DNA of 64,000 nucleotides from Flavobacterium sp. UBA4098 (GTDB taxonomy: Bacteria; Bacteroidota; Bacteroidia; Flavobacteriales; Flavobacteriaceae). Shown here piece after piece: positions 14,709-23,983 of the stretch. Each line of letters opens with the position of its first letter. Position 1 is the stretch's first letter. The stretch covers positions 1 through 64,000 of the forward strand of contig DFXW01000041.1 of NCBI GenBank assembly GCA_002382495.1, read 5' to 3'. Both the position numbers and the translations under genes were made by a program. A model generated the notes under the pieces. The model was given only the letters and a program-made list of their open reading frames with translations, searched no databases and had not been told where the DNA came from.

Positions 14709-16214
14709 TTACAAACTAGCAATTGCTTTTTGAATTCGTTCAACGGTTGCTTCTTTTCCAATTAATTCAGCAATATCAAATAGGTGAGGACCTTTTAATG
14801 CGCCTACCAAACTCAAACGGAAAGGTTGCATCACTTTTCCCATTCCTATTTCGTTTACCGTCATCCAATCTTTTACAATAGTTTCAATTTTTGCCGCTTT
14901 AAAATCTTCAATTCCTTCTAAAACCGAAATCAAATTTTGCATTAAAGCAGGTGTTTCTTCTTTCCAGTTTTTGGTTGCTTTTTCATCATAGGAACTTGGC
15001 GCTTCAAAAAAGTAATCGCTCAATTCCCAAAATTCTGACACAAAATGAGCACGCTCTTTGATCAATGAAACAATAGTAATTAATTTGTTTTCTTCGAATG
15101 CAATTCCTTTTTCCTTCAAAATAGGAGCGAAGGCTTTCGCCAAATTAGCATCTGTTTGTTGTATCAAGTAGTGGTGATTGAACCATTTATTTTTTTCAGG
15201 ATCAAATTTTGCCCCAGCTTTATGCACTCGGTTCAAATCAAAATTTTGGACCAATTCTTCTAAAGAAAACAATTCTTTTTCCGTCCCGTCATTCCAACCT
15301 AATAAGGCTAAAAAGTTAACTACCGCTTCTGGAAAAAATCCTTTTTCTCGGTAACCAGAGGAAACACCTTCTTCTGTTTTCCATTCTAAAGGAAATACTG
15401 GAAATCCCATTTTATCACCATCTCTTTTGGATAATTTTCCGTTGCCAATAGGTTTCAAAATTAGAGGCAAATGCGCGAATTCTGGGGCTTCCCAACCAAA
15501 TGAACGATATATTAAAACATGCAATGGCATAGAGGGCAACCATTCTTCCCCTCTAATTACATGTGAGGTTTCCATCAAATGGTCGTCTACAATATTCGCT
15601 AAGTGATAGGTTGGCATTCCATCGCTTTTAAACAAGACTTTGTCGTCTAATAAATTGGTTTCAAATTTCACTTCTCCGCGAATGATATCTTGTAAATGTA
15701 AGGTTTCGTTTACAGGTGTTTTGAATCGGATCACATAGTCTTCGCCAGCCGCAATTCTTTTCTCAGTTGCGTCTTTAGACAATACTAATGAAGTATCTAA
15801 TTTTTCTCTATTATGATGATTGTAGATAAATGTTTTGCCTTGTTCTTCGTGCTGTTTTCTTTGGGCATCTAAAGCTTCGGCAGTATCAAAAGCATAATAG
15901 GCATTACCTGAATTTATCAATTCATCGGCATATTGTTTGTACAGTTCTTTTCTTTCACTTTGTCGATATGGGCCAAACTTTTCATTCTTCCCAACGGTTT
16001 CGTCAGGAGCAATTCCTAACCAATTTAAAGCTTCCAAAATGTATTCTTCAGCCCCTGGAACAAAACGATTTTGGTCAGTGTCTTCTATCCGTAAAAAGAA
16101 GGTTCCATTGTTTTTCTTGGCGAACAAATAATTAAATAGGGCAGTACGAACTCCGCCGATATGTAAAGGTCCAGTTGGACTTGGTGCAAAACGCACGCGA
16201 ATTGGCTTTGACAT
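14709..16214 (-). CDS. gltX: Glutamyl-tRNA synthetase
   Basis: A 501-residue class I synthetase that charges tRNA-Glu. The N-terminus has the HIGH-type box FAPSPTGPLHIGGVRTALFNYLFA (residues 8-31) and RIEDTDQNRF. The KMSKS-type box is KLSKRDGDKMG. A C-terminal helical anticodon-binding domain follows (about 330-501). The length is usual. A separate GlnRS gene at 11.3 kb makes a strictly glutamate-specific role likely. Convergent with the YtxH operon. Confidence 0.96.
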   Translation of the reverse strand: MSKPIRVRFAPSPTGPLHIGGVRTALFNYLFAKKNNGTFFLRIEDTDQNRFVPGAEEYILEALNWLGIAPDETVGKNEKFGPYRQSERKELYKQYADELINSGNAYYAFDTAEALDAQRKQHEEQGKTFIYNHHNREKLDTSLVLSKDATEKRIAAGEDYVIRFKTPVNETLHLQDIIRGEVKFETNLLDDKVLFKSDGMPTYHLANIVDDHLMETSHVIRGEEWLPSMPLHVLIYRSFGWEAPEFAHLPLILKPIGNGKLSKRDGDKMGFPVFPLEWKTEEGVSSGYREKGFFPEAVVNFLALLGWNDGTEKELFSLEELVQNFDLNRVHKAGAKFDPEKNKWFNHHYLIQQTDANLAKAFAPILKEKGIAFEENKLITIVSLIKERAHFVSEFWELSDYFFEAPSSYDEKATKNWKEETPALMQNLISVLEGIEDFKAAKIETIVKDWMTVNEIGMGKVMQPFRLSLVGALKGPHLFDIAELIGKEATVERIQKAIASL

Positions 16215-16503
16215 GATAGTTTTATCTTTTAATCTTTTGCAAATATAGCTTCAATTTGTGTTATTTCCCCATTCGTTTCAACAGTTTTATTTTCTTATAA
16301 ATTAGTACTTTTAACGTTCGACAAAAACTATTATTTAATTTGTCGAAATCAAAAAGCACCAAGAATAATGTGTGTTATTTAAACTAATCGACACGCCGCC
16401 ACTATCGTTCGTAGAATATTTTAACCGCATCTAAATATTTATCAGACAATCATTACCTTTGCGAACGAATTTAACAGGCAAAACAACAAAAGTATTTATA
16501 AAA

Positions 16504-16923
16504 ATGATTGATTTTAATTATGAAACTGAGTTTGCCTTAGAAAACGATGAAGCAATTTCTTCATGGTTATCTCGGGTAATTATTTCAGAAGATAAAAAAG
16601 AGGGGGAGATTAATTATATCTTTTGTGACGACGAATATTTATTGAAAATCAATTTAGAATATCTAAGCCACGATACATTAACCGACATTATTAGTTTCGA
16701 TTATTCCATGGGCAACGAGCTAAATGGGGATATTTTTGTTTCAATTGAGAGGGTTCGCGATAACGCCAACGACTTTAAGGTTTCTTTCGAAGAAGAGTTA
16801 AGACGCGTTTTAGTTCACGGCCTTTTACATTATTGCGGCTATAAAGACAAAACACCATCAGACGAGCAAATTATGCGCTCTAAAGAAGATGAAAAACTAG
16901 CTATGTTTCACGTGAAACAATAG
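16504..16923 (+). CDS. ybeY: Endoribonuclease YbeY (rRNA maturation factor)
   Basis: A 139-residue zinc-dependent RNase used in 16S rRNA processing and ribosome quality control. The start is placed at ATG 16504 (MIDFNYETEF); the frame upstream overlaps a TACCTTTG promoter-like box (16454-16461). The metal site HGLLHYCGYKD fits the HGxLHLxGyDH family motif, with K-D where most have D-H. The LSHDTLTDIISFDYS block is typical. The final residues MFHVKQ are encoded by a perfect parS-like palindrome, so the end of the gene is also a likely ParB site. mnmG follows. Confidence 0.93.
   Translation: MIDFNYETEFALENDEAISSWLSRVIISEDKKEGEINYIFCDDEYLLKINLEYLSHDTLTDIISFDYSMGNELNGDIFVSIERVRDNANDFKVSFEEELRRVLVHGLLHYCGYKDKTPSDEQIMRSKEDEKLAMFHVKQ
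16904..16919. other. parS-like ParB binding site 1
   Basis: TGTTTCACGTGAAACA is a perfect 16-bp palindrome and matches the bacterial parS consensus at every position. It lies in the last codons of ybeY. Confidence 0.85.
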
Positions 16924-16949
16924 TTTTTTTATTTAAAATACGCTTAAGA

Positions 16950-16965
16950 TGTTTCATGTGGAACA
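16950..16965. other. parS-like ParB binding site 2
   Basis: TGTTTCATGTGGAACA differs from the palindromic parS consensus at one position (T for C in the centre). It lies between ybeY and mnmG, 46 bp from site 1. Confidence 0.65.
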
Positions 16966-16987
16966 TTATATAATATATTCAATTCAC

Positions 16988-17005
16988 AACCCGAGGCAGC
17001 GGGTT
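16988..17005. other. Inverted repeat in the mnmG leader
   Basis: AACCCG and CGGGTT arms (6 bp, perfect) flank AGGCAG, 14 bp before the mnmG start codon. It could form a hairpin in the 5' leader or be a protein site. There is no T-run, so it is not a terminator. Confidence 0.35.
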
Positions 17006-17019
17006 AAATCAAAAAGGAA

Positions 17020-18891
17020 ATGTTTCTAAACGAGTATGATGTAATTGTTGTGGGTGCAGGTCACGCCGGATGTGAGGCTGCTGCAGCCGCGGCTAATTTA
17101 GGATCAACAACACTGTTGGTTACGATGAGTTTGCAAAATATTGCGCAAATGTCTTGTAATCCAGCCATGGGAGGTATTGCAAAAGGTCAGATTGTTCGCG
17201 AGATTGATGCTTTGGGTGGGTACTCAGGAATAGTTTCAGACCGAACCGCTATTCAGTTTAAAATGTTGAATAAATCTAAAGGACCTGCTATGTGGTCCCC
17301 GCGAGTTCAGAGCGATAGAATGCGTTTCTCTGAAGAGTGGAGAATGATGCTAGAAGGAACGCCTAATCTTGATTTTTATCAAGAAATGGTTAGTGGTTTG
17401 TTAATTGAAAAAGGTAAAATAAAAGGTATTCGAACTGCGCTTGGGATTGAAATCAAAGCTAAATCAGTTGTACTTACCAATGGTACTTTTTTGAACGGAT
17501 TAATTCACATTGGAGAAAAACAATTTGGAGGAGGTAGAGCGGGTGAGAGTGCTTCTTACGGCATCACGGAAGATTTGGTCAAAGCTGGTTTTCAAGCGGG
17601 GAGAATGAAAACAGGAACACCCCCACGTGTAGATGGACGCTCTTTGGATTATTCTAAAATGAATGAAGAAAAAGGGGACGCTAAACCTGATAAATTTTCG
17701 TACTCAGACGTAACTTCGCCATTGATACACCAAAGATCGTGTCACATGACCTACACTTCGTTAGACGTTCACGATATTCTACGAGAAGGTTTTGATCGTT
17801 CTCCAATGTTCAATGGTAGAATTAAAAGTTTAGGACCAAGATATTGTCCGTCTATAGAAGATAAAATCAATCGTTTTGCCGACAAAGAAAGACATCAGTT
17901 ATTTGTAGAACCTGAAGGTTGGAAAACTTGTGAAGTCTATGTAAACGGATTTTCTACCTCCTTGCCAGAAGACATTCAATTTAAAGCATTGAGCTCTGTA
18001 GCGGGTTTTGAAAAAGTTAAATTTTTGCGACCTGGATATGCGATCGAATACGATTATTTTCCTCCTACTCAATTAAAACACACCTTGGAAACCAAGTTGG
18101 TTGAAGGCTTATATTTTGCAGGACAAATAAACGGAACAACTGGATACGAAGAGGCGGCTTCTCAAGGGCTAATGGCTGGAATCAATGCTCATTTAAAAGT
18201 ACATGAAAAAGCGCCTTTAATATTGAAAAGAGATGAGGCTTACATCGGAGTATTAATCGATGATTTGATTACCAAAGGAACAGAAGAGCCGTATAGAATG
18301 TTTACTTCTCGTGCCGAATATAGAACTTTGTTGCGTCAAGATAATGCCGATTTTAGATTGACGCCTATGTCGTTTGAAATTGGATTAGCATCGGAAGTGC
18401 GTTTGCGCCGAATGGAATTTAAGAGAAACGAGTCTGAAAAAATGGTTGATTTTTTCAAAGAAACAAGCGTTTCTGTCTCAGAAACGAATCCTATTTTGGA
18501 AGCAAAAGACACCGCTCTAATTACACAAGGAGATAAAATGTTTAAAATATTTTCACGTCCGCAAATTGATTTGGATGACATGCTGCGATTTGAAAAAGTA
18601 ACTGCTTATATCGAAGAAAATAAATTAGATCAAGAGATTTTGGAACAAGCAGAAATCCAGGTAAAATATTCAGGTTACATAGAAAAAGAAAGAAACAACG
18701 CTGATAAATTAACGCGTCTGGAAGAGGTGAAGATACCTGAAGATTTTGACTATAATAAAATCAAATCAATGTCTATTGAAGCCAAGCAGAAACTTACCAA
18801 AATCAAACCAGCAACTATAGCACAAGCTTCACGAATAAGCGGCGTTTCGCCGAGCGATGTTTCGGTATTGCTGATTTATATGGGCAGGTAA
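17020..18891 (+). CDS. mnmG: tRNA uridine-5-carboxymethylaminomethyl modification enzyme MnmG (GidA)
   Basis: A 623-residue FAD protein that with MnmE installs cmnm5U at tRNA wobble position 34. Motifs are the dinucleotide-binding VGAGHAGCEAAAAAA (about residues 11-25), CNPAMGGIAKGQIVREIDALGG, the GTPPRVDGRSLDY block, GQINGTTGYEEAASQGLMAG, and the C-terminal helical ISGVSPSDVSVLLIYMGR used for tRNA and MnmE binding. mnmG is often near the replication origin in bacteria. Here parS-like sites lie on both sides, which fits that pattern. Confidence 0.97.
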   Translation: MFLNEYDVIVVGAGHAGCEAAAAAANLGSTTLLVTMSLQNIAQMSCNPAMGGIAKGQIVREIDALGGYSGIVSDRTAIQFKMLNKSKGPAMWSPRVQSDRMRFSEEWRMMLEGTPNLDFYQEMVSGLLIEKGKIKGIRTALGIEIKAKSVVLTNGTFLNGLIHIGEKQFGGGRAGESASYGITEDLVKAGFQAGRMKTGTPPRVDGRSLDYSKMNEEKGDAKPDKFSYSDVTSPLIHQRSCHMTYTSLDVHDILREGFDRSPMFNGRIKSLGPRYCPSIEDKINRFADKERHQLFVEPEGWKTCEVYVNGFSTSLPEDIQFKALSSVAGFEKVKFLRPGYAIEYDYFPPTQLKHTLETKLVEGLYFAGQINGTTGYEEAASQGLMAGINAHLKVHEKAPLILKRDEAYIGVLIDDLITKGTEEPYRMFTSRAEYRTLLRQDNADFRLTPMSFEIGLASEVRLRRMEFKRNESEKMVDFFKETSVSVSETNPILEAKDTALITQGDKMFKIFSRPQIDLDDMLRFEKVTAYIEENKLDQEILEQAEIQVKYSGYIEKERNNADKLTRLEEVKIPEDFDYNKIKSMSIEAKQKLTKIKPATIAQASRISGVSPSDVSVLLIYMGR

Positions 18892-18893
18892 AT

Positions 18894-18909
18894 TGTTCCA
18901 CGTGAAACT
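18894..18909. other. parS-like ParB binding site 3
   Basis: TGTTCCACGTGAAACT matches the B. subtilis parS sequence at 15 of 16 positions, with a final T for A. It starts 3 bp after the mnmG stop codon. Confidence 0.8.
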
Positions 18910-18961
18910 TTGCTGCCAAGCCCTGATTTTAAAAGGATTTAAAACAAAAGAATAGTATTTA

Positions 18962-19810
18962 ATGGATATTTCAAACAAAAAACATTTTCTTACCGTTACC
19001 GATTATTCTGTCTCTAAAGAGGTTTTCGACTTATATTTAGACGAATCTTTGGATATGTTGATTACGCATCCACAACCTAGTTTGGAGGTATTAGGCAAAT
19101 ACTATGAAAGTGCCGATTATATTTCGCATACCGATAGTAAACGCTCTTTATTTGAAAAAGCGTACCACTTTGTAAAATCGATTGCCTTAAAAAAGAAACT
19201 AAATCTCATTAATTCGTTACAACCTAATAAAGGAAGAATTCTAGATATTGGAGCAGGAACCGGAGAGTTTCTTTCGGTGGCAAAACAAAACGGATGGGAT
19301 GTAACTGGAGTTGAACCGAGTGATAAAGCAAAACAAATTGCAATAAACAAAGGAGTTTCTTTTGTAGAATCAATAGCTAAATTGGAAGATCATTCTTTTG
19401 ATGTCATTACTATGTGGCACGTATTGGAACATGTTCCAGATTTGAATCACCAAATAAAAGAATTAAAAAGGCTGTTAAAACCATCCGGCTCATTAATTAT
19501 TGCTGTGCCTAATTTCAAATCTTTCGACGCGCAACATTACGGAAAATTTTGGGCAGCTTATGATGTGCCGATTCACTTCTGGCATTTTTCTAAAACAGCG
19601 ATCCAAAAGTTATTTCAAAAAGAGCAAATGGAATTGGTTAAAGTTTTACCTATGAAATTTGATTCGTTTTACGTGAGCTTATTATCTGAAAAATATAAAA
19701 CGGGAAGAATGAATTATGTAAAAGCATTTTTCATCGGATTGTGGTCCAATATAAAAGCGCAATCTGACCTGGAGTATTCTTCACACATTTATGTCTTTAA
19801 AAACTGGTAA
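18962..19810 (+). CDS. Class I SAM-dependent methyltransferase
   Basis: A 282-residue protein with the Methyltransf_23-type fold. Motif I is RILDIGAGTGEFL (about residue 92 on), the acidic residue ending beta 2 is in WDVTGVEPSD, and motif IV-like DVITMWHVLEHVPD follows. The N-terminal 80 residues resemble members that act on lipid or glycan substrates (YYESADYISHTD). The substrate is unknown. It follows mnmG on the same strand and is closed by a hairpin at 19821. Confidence 0.88.
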   Translation: MDISNKKHFLTVTDYSVSKEVFDLYLDESLDMLITHPQPSLEVLGKYYESADYISHTDSKRSLFEKAYHFVKSIALKKKLNLINSLQPNKGRILDIGAGTGEFLSVAKQNGWDVTGVEPSDKAKQIAINKGVSFVESIAKLEDHSFDVITMWHVLEHVPDLNHQIKELKRLLKPSGSLIIAVPNFKSFDAQHYGKFWAAYDVPIHFWHFSKTAIQKLFQKEQMELVKVLPMKFDSFYVSLLSEKYKTGRMNYVKAFFIGLWSNIKAQSDLEYSSHIYVFKNW

Positions 19811-19820
19811 AAATCATTTT

Positions 19821-19850
19821 AAGCGCTTTTAAAGCGCTTTTTTATTTTTT
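19821..19850 (+). terminator. Terminator after methyltransferase gene
   Basis: AAGCGC and GCGCTT arms around TTTTAAA, followed by six T and an AT-rich run, 10 bp after the stop. Confidence 0.75.
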
Positions 19851-19990
19851 GTAACGTTTGACTTAAGATTTTTTTGAATTCATTTTAAATCGTTTTATAT
19901 GAAGTGAATTTTAATAATTTCAATTTATGTAAATTCTTTTTACGATAGCAAAAATCGATTCGTTAAATAATTCCGCATTTTTCTAAGTTT

Positions 19991-20022
19991 TTGTTGGGAC
20001 TATCTATTTTTTTATATTTTTG
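19991..20022 (+). promoter_or_regulatory. Bacteroidota-type promoter of the OmpH-like lipoprotein gene
   Basis: TTG (19991-19993 or 19994-19996) and TATTTTTG at 20015-20022, spaced 21 or 18 bp. The -7 box is 32 bp before the ATG. Confidence 0.6.
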
Positions 20023-20054
20023 TCTGATACACTTAAAATTTACAAATTCACAAA

Positions 20055-20618
20055 ATGAAAAAAGTATTAGTAATTATTGCACTTTCAATTTCGGTTATTG
20101 CTTGTGACAAAAAAGCAGAAGTTAAAGAAGTTAAAACCGCTTACGTTGACACTTCAAAATTAATGAGCGAATACACAGAAGCAAAAGATTTAGAAGCTAA
20201 ATACAAAGCACAAGCAGAGGAGAAAGGAAGATTGTTAGAAGCTGAAATTAATCGTTTCAAACAAGAAGCATCTAATTTTCAAGCTCAAGCACAAGCCAAC
20301 GGTCAAGCTTGGGCACAACAAAAAGGTGCTGAATTACAAAAAAGAGAACAACAATTAGGTTACGCACAGCAACAATTGTCTCAACAATTGCAACAAGAAA
20401 GCGGAAAAGAAATGGATTCTTTGGTTTCTGGAGTAAAAAAATTCATCAAATCATACGGAAAAGAAAAAGGGTACTCTTATATCTTTGGAACAGGCGATGT
20501 GGCTTCAGTTTTATATGCCGAAGATCAATATGATATCACTAAAGAATTAATTGCTGCTTTGAATGAAAAATACAAAGCAAATGGCGCTAAAGAAGAAAAA
20601 GCCCCAGCTAAAAAATAA
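20055..20618 (+). CDS. OmpH/Skp family periplasmic chaperone-like lipoprotein
   Basis: A 187-residue protein with a lipoprotein signal (MKKVLVIIALSISVIAC, lipidated Cys17). A Skp/OmpH-type body follows: a conserved beta strand start (KTAYVDTSKLMSEYTEAKD), then a long glutamine- and lysine-rich coiled coil (about 45-130) and a return to GYSYIFGTGDVASVLYAEDQYDITKELI. Skp proteins hold outer-membrane proteins in the periplasm. A lipid anchor, unlike classical soluble Skp, is common in Bacteroidota. It has its own promoter and terminator and appears monocistronic. Confidence 0.88.
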   Translation: MKKVLVIIALSISVIACDKKAEVKEVKTAYVDTSKLMSEYTEAKDLEAKYKAQAEEKGRLLEAEINRFKQEASNFQAQAQANGQAWAQQKGAELQKREQQLGYAQQQLSQQLQQESGKEMDSLVSGVKKFIKSYGKEKGYSYIFGTGDVASVLYAEDQYDITKELIAALNEKYKANGAKEEKAPAKK

Positions 20619-20636
20619 TTGAAGTTTACTTCAACA

Positions 20637-20678
20637 AAATGCCTCTGTCTTAAATTAGATTGGAGGCATTTTTTTTGC
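20637..20678 (+). terminator. Terminator of the OmpH-like gene
   Basis: A 9-bp perfect stem AAATGCCTC / GAGGCATTT with a 17-nt loop and a run of eight or more T. Confidence 0.8.
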
Positions 20679-20739
20679 CTTAATCTTCCCAAAGCACATT
20701 AATTTTCAATATTTTAGTATTCTCAAATCTACACGCCCA

Positions 20740-23013
20740 ATGCAATCAATTTCCGAAGCAGCTTCTTATACCTTACGATTCATTAATCAGACGCAACGTT
20801 CCGTTTTTCTTACCGGGAAAGCTGGAACAGGAAAAACAACGCTACTTCGTGAAATTATAGCGACCACTCACAAAAATACAGTTGTAGTTGCGCCCACAGG
20901 GATTGCTGCTTTGAACGCAGGTGGCGTTACTATTCATTCGATGTTCCAACTCCCTTTTGGCGGATTTATTCCAGATAATTCGGCGCCTGATTTTTCAGAA
21001 AGTGCTAAGTTTGAAACGAGAGCTACTCTTCGGCGCCATTTTAAAATGAGCGGTTTGAAGAAATCGGTAATCCGCAATATGGAATTACTTATCATTGACG
21101 AAGTAAGTATGTTGCGCGCCGATTTACTAGACGCCATGGATTTTATGATGCAAACGGTACGCAAAAAAAATAATCCGTTTGGCGGAGTACAGGTCTTGTT
21201 TATTGGTGATTTATTGCAATTACCTCCTGTAATTCGAGACGACGAGTGGCGCATATTAAAGAATTATTACCAAGGAAAATTCTTTTTCCATTCACAAGTG
21301 GTGCAACAAAACCCGCCACTGTATATTGAATTGGATAAAATTTTCCGCCAGACAGACGATGCGTTTATTTCGGTTTTGAATAATCTTCGCAATAACAAAA
21401 TCTCAAATGAAGACATCGTTGCTTTAAATCAATACGTTCAACCCAATTTTGATTTGAAAGCGAATAAAGGATACATCACCTTAACTACACATAATACCAA
21501 AGCAGACCTTATGAACGCGGACGCTTTGGACTCATTAGAGGGTAAAGAATGGCTGTATTCTCCTGAAATAATAGGAGATTTCCCAGACAAGATTTTCCCA
21601 GTTGAGGCACAATTACGACTGAAAGAAGGCGCCCAAATCATGTTTGTCAAAAACGATCTTTCTTTTGACAAAAAATATTTCAATGGAAAAATGGGTATAA
21701 TCAAATCGCTTTCAGCAAAAGAGATTCTCGTCCATTTTCCTGAAGAAAACAAAACCATTGAAGTTGAAAAATACGAATGGCAAAACATTCGCTACAAAGT
21801 CAACAATACAACTAAAGAAATTGAAGAGGAGGTTTTAGGTACCTTTGTTCATTATCCGATCAAATTGGCTTGGGCCATCACCGTTCATAAGAGTCAAGGA
21901 TTAACTTTTGACAAAGCAGCACTTGATGTTTCGCAAGTTTTTCTTCCTGGACAAGCCTACGTGGCTTTATCTCGTTTGCGATCATTACAAGGGCTTATTT
22001 TGCTTTCTCCGTTACAAATGAATGGTATTTCTAACGATCAAGACGTAATGGATTATTCCTTAAATAAAGCCACAGAAACGCATTTGCAAAGCGCTTTGCA
22101 TTTTGAAACCAAAAACTTTATTCATCAGTATTTAGTTGAAACTTTTGAATGGTCCGAATTAGCACAAGAATGGCGCAATCATCAGTTTAGTTATAATGAA
22201 AAATCAGAGGTTTCTTCCAAAGCTAAATTTTCCTATTGGGCCAAAGAACAAACGGAAAGAATGGATAAAGTCGTTGAGCCTGCTAAAAAATTCATCCAGC
22301 AATTGAACGTACTTTTTAGTCAGGAAACGGTCGATTTGAATCACATTTCCGAGCGAATGCAGGCGGCGTATACTTATTTTTTCGCTCCAATGGACGAATT
22401 GGTTTTCGAAATTTTATGGAAACTAGAAGAAGTAAAACGTCTTAAAAAAGCCAAGGCGTATTTTGATGAATTAGTATTCTTAGAAGAACTTCAAACCAAA
22501 GCAGTTTTGCGCTTGATGAAAGCCAAATTACTCATAGAAACTGTTGTGGCGGGAGAAACAATTTCGAAAGAGAAATTAACATCTCCCGAAATTCAACTAT
22601 ATATAAGTAGAAAAGTGACTGCAATTCAAGCTACATTCAAAAAAGTAAACGCTAACTTAATTGAAGATGACTTGGATGAAGAGCGCTACCTTCCAAAAAA
22701 GAAATCAAAGTCTTCAACTAAGAAAACCACCATTGAAGAAACCTATGACTTGTGGAAACAAAACAATTCGATTGCCGAAATTGCTTCGATTAGAGTGTTA
22801 ACCAAACAAACGATTTATGGGCATTTTGTCAAATTAATTCAGTCCGAGAAAGTCGCTATTGAAGACATTATTCCTTCAGACAAATTAGATGAACTTGCCG
22901 CTGCATTTAAAGGCTATAAAGACGAATCCTTGAACGCTTTGATGGAAAAACATGGTGACTCATTTAGTTGGGAAGAAGCCCGAATGTTTAAGGCCAGTTT
23001 GAATATACAGTAA
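20740..23013 (+). CDS. PIF1-type helicase with C-terminal helix-turn-helix domain
   Basis: A 757-residue superfamily 1B helicase. Walker A is FLTGKAGTGKTTLL (about residues 24-37) and Walker B LLIIDEVSML (about 115-124). The C-terminal helicase motif AITVHKSQGLTFDKA and the YVALSRLRSLQGLIL block confirm the PIF1/RecD2 group. The last part (about 655-757, EETYDLWKQNNSIAEIASIRVLTKQTIYGHFVKLIQ) is an HTH_40-like domain found at the end of RecQ-type and Bacteroidota PIF1 helicases. The likely role is in DNA replication or repair. Its stop lies next to a hairpin shared with the convergent gene. Confidence 0.9.
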   Translation: MQSISEAASYTLRFINQTQRSVFLTGKAGTGKTTLLREIIATTHKNTVVVAPTGIAALNAGGVTIHSMFQLPFGGFIPDNSAPDFSESAKFETRATLRRHFKMSGLKKSVIRNMELLIIDEVSMLRADLLDAMDFMMQTVRKKNNPFGGVQVLFIGDLLQLPPVIRDDEWRILKNYYQGKFFFHSQVVQQNPPLYIELDKIFRQTDDAFISVLNNLRNNKISNEDIVALNQYVQPNFDLKANKGYITLTTHNTKADLMNADALDSLEGKEWLYSPEIIGDFPDKIFPVEAQLRLKEGAQIMFVKNDLSFDKKYFNGKMGIIKSLSAKEILVHFPEENKTIEVEKYEWQNIRYKVNNTTKEIEEEVLGTFVHYPIKLAWAITVHKSQGLTFDKAALDVSQVFLPGQAYVALSRLRSLQGLILLSPLQMNGISNDQDVMDYSLNKATETHLQSALHFETKNFIHQYLVETFEWSELAQEWRNHQFSYNEKSEVSSKAKFSYWAKEQTERMDKVVEPAKKFIQQLNVLFSQETVDLNHISERMQAAYTYFFAPMDELVFEILWKLEEVKRLKKAKAYFDELVFLEELQTKAVLRLMKAKLLIETVVAGETISKEKLTSPEIQLYISRKVTAIQATFKKVNANLIEDDLDEERYLPKKKSKSSTKKTTIEETYDLWKQNNSIAEIASIRVLTKQTIYGHFVKLIQSEKVAIEDIIPSDKLDELAAAFKGYKDESLNALMEKHGDSFSWEEARMFKASLNIQ

Positions 23014-23019
23014 ATAAAA

Positions 23020-23041
23020 AAACCGCCTTGATGGGCGGTTT
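23020..23041. terminator. Terminator between helicase and SPOR-protein genes
   Basis: An 8-bp perfect stem AAACCGCC / GGCGGTTT with a TTGATG loop. The A-run on the left gives a strong T-run for the minus-strand gene; the plus side has a weaker T tract. Confidence 0.75.
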
Positions 23042-23047
23042 GAATTT

Positions 23048-23983
23048 TTATAATGATTCGATTAAAATCCAAGCTTGAGGATTTTCTTTAGCTCTAATTT
23101 CATTTTTCAATTTTTCAGCTTCAGCATAAGTAGTAAAACTTCCATAAAGCACCGGGTACAATCCATATTTGTTGCGCTCAATTCGTTTTGCTTTGTATCC
23201 TTTTTCACTTAAATTCTCAAAAACACGTTGTGCATTTGTTTCGTCTCTAAAAGCACCCGCCATAATGTGGTAAGGTAATTTTCCTTCTTTAACCGTAAGG
23301 GTTACTGCTGGAATTGGACTTTCGATAAAGAATGTAGCTTCTTGTATTTTATTTTGAACCTGTCTTTGAACAGCAGTTTCTACAATGATTTTTTGAGTTT
23401 CTATTTCATTTTGGTAAATAGGATAACCTACCGTAGCGGTTAATCCCAAACCTAATACAAAAACAGCGGCATACTTTAAGAAAGTAAATTTGTTTTTGTG
23501 TTCTGGTACCAATTGAATCGTATCGTTTTCTTCCAACGCTTCCAATTGTTGTTCGAATAGTTCTCTTTTAACTAGCGGAGAAACAAATGGACTCAACCCA
23601 AAAGAACTACTCAAATAATTAGTTTGTTCAGATGGAGTGAAAATTAAATTACTGTCCGCATTCAAGCGAAAATTCCCTACGTTTTTGATAGAGAAAATCC
23701 CAGTTTCCTGCAATGTTTTTTTCCAATTAAACACTTCGTATTGAATTGCGCTAACGGCATATTCGTAGGAAGTTTTTTCAGTTTGTGCTATGTGGTTTGC
23801 CAATAACCCATCGTTGTTTTTTAGATAGGCATTGAAAGAAATTAATTTCTTTGGAGGGAAAAAAGAGTGAGCGCTATCTACTAATTGTGCGGATTGAATT
23901 TCGGTTAAAAAGGCCCCAAATCCAGGAACAGTTACGCATTGGTAACGGTATAAAAGCTGTGCGATGTAATTTTCGATTTTCAT
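23048..23983 (-). CDS. HU-CCDC81 and SPOR domain membrane protein
   Basis: A 311-residue protein starting at ATG 23983 (MKIENYIAQLLYRYQCV). The N-terminal 130 residues match the HU/CCDC81-like pair of domains seen in Bacteroidota (VTVPGFGAFLTE, FFPPKKLISFNAYLKNNDGLL). A membrane helix is at about 168-188 (YAAVFVLGLGLTATVGYPIY), and the C-terminal 75 residues form a SPOR domain (YHIMAGAFRDETNAQRVFENL, GLYPVLYGSFTTYAEAEKLK), which binds denuded peptidoglycan at division sites. It probably links the cytoplasmic side to the septal wall. It is divergent from dprA. Confidence 0.88.
   Translation of the reverse strand: MKIENYIAQLLYRYQCVTVPGFGAFLTEIQSAQLVDSAHSFFPPKKLISFNAYLKNNDGLLANHIAQTEKTSYEYAVSAIQYEVFNWKKTLQETGIFSIKNVGNFRLNADSNLIFTPSEQTNYLSSSFGLSPFVSPLVKRELFEQQLEALEENDTIQLVPEHKNKFTFLKYAAVFVLGLGLTATVGYPIYQNEIETQKIIVETAVQRQVQNKIQEATFFIESPIPAVTLTVKEGKLPYHIMAGAFRDETNAQRVFENLSEKGYKAKRIERNKYGLYPVLYGSFTTYAEAEKLKNEIRAKENPQAWILIESL

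Noticed and set aside
17634..17639. CACGTG core inside mnmG that might be a fourth parS site
   Set aside because: The flanking bases do not match the parS consensus on either side; only the central six fit.
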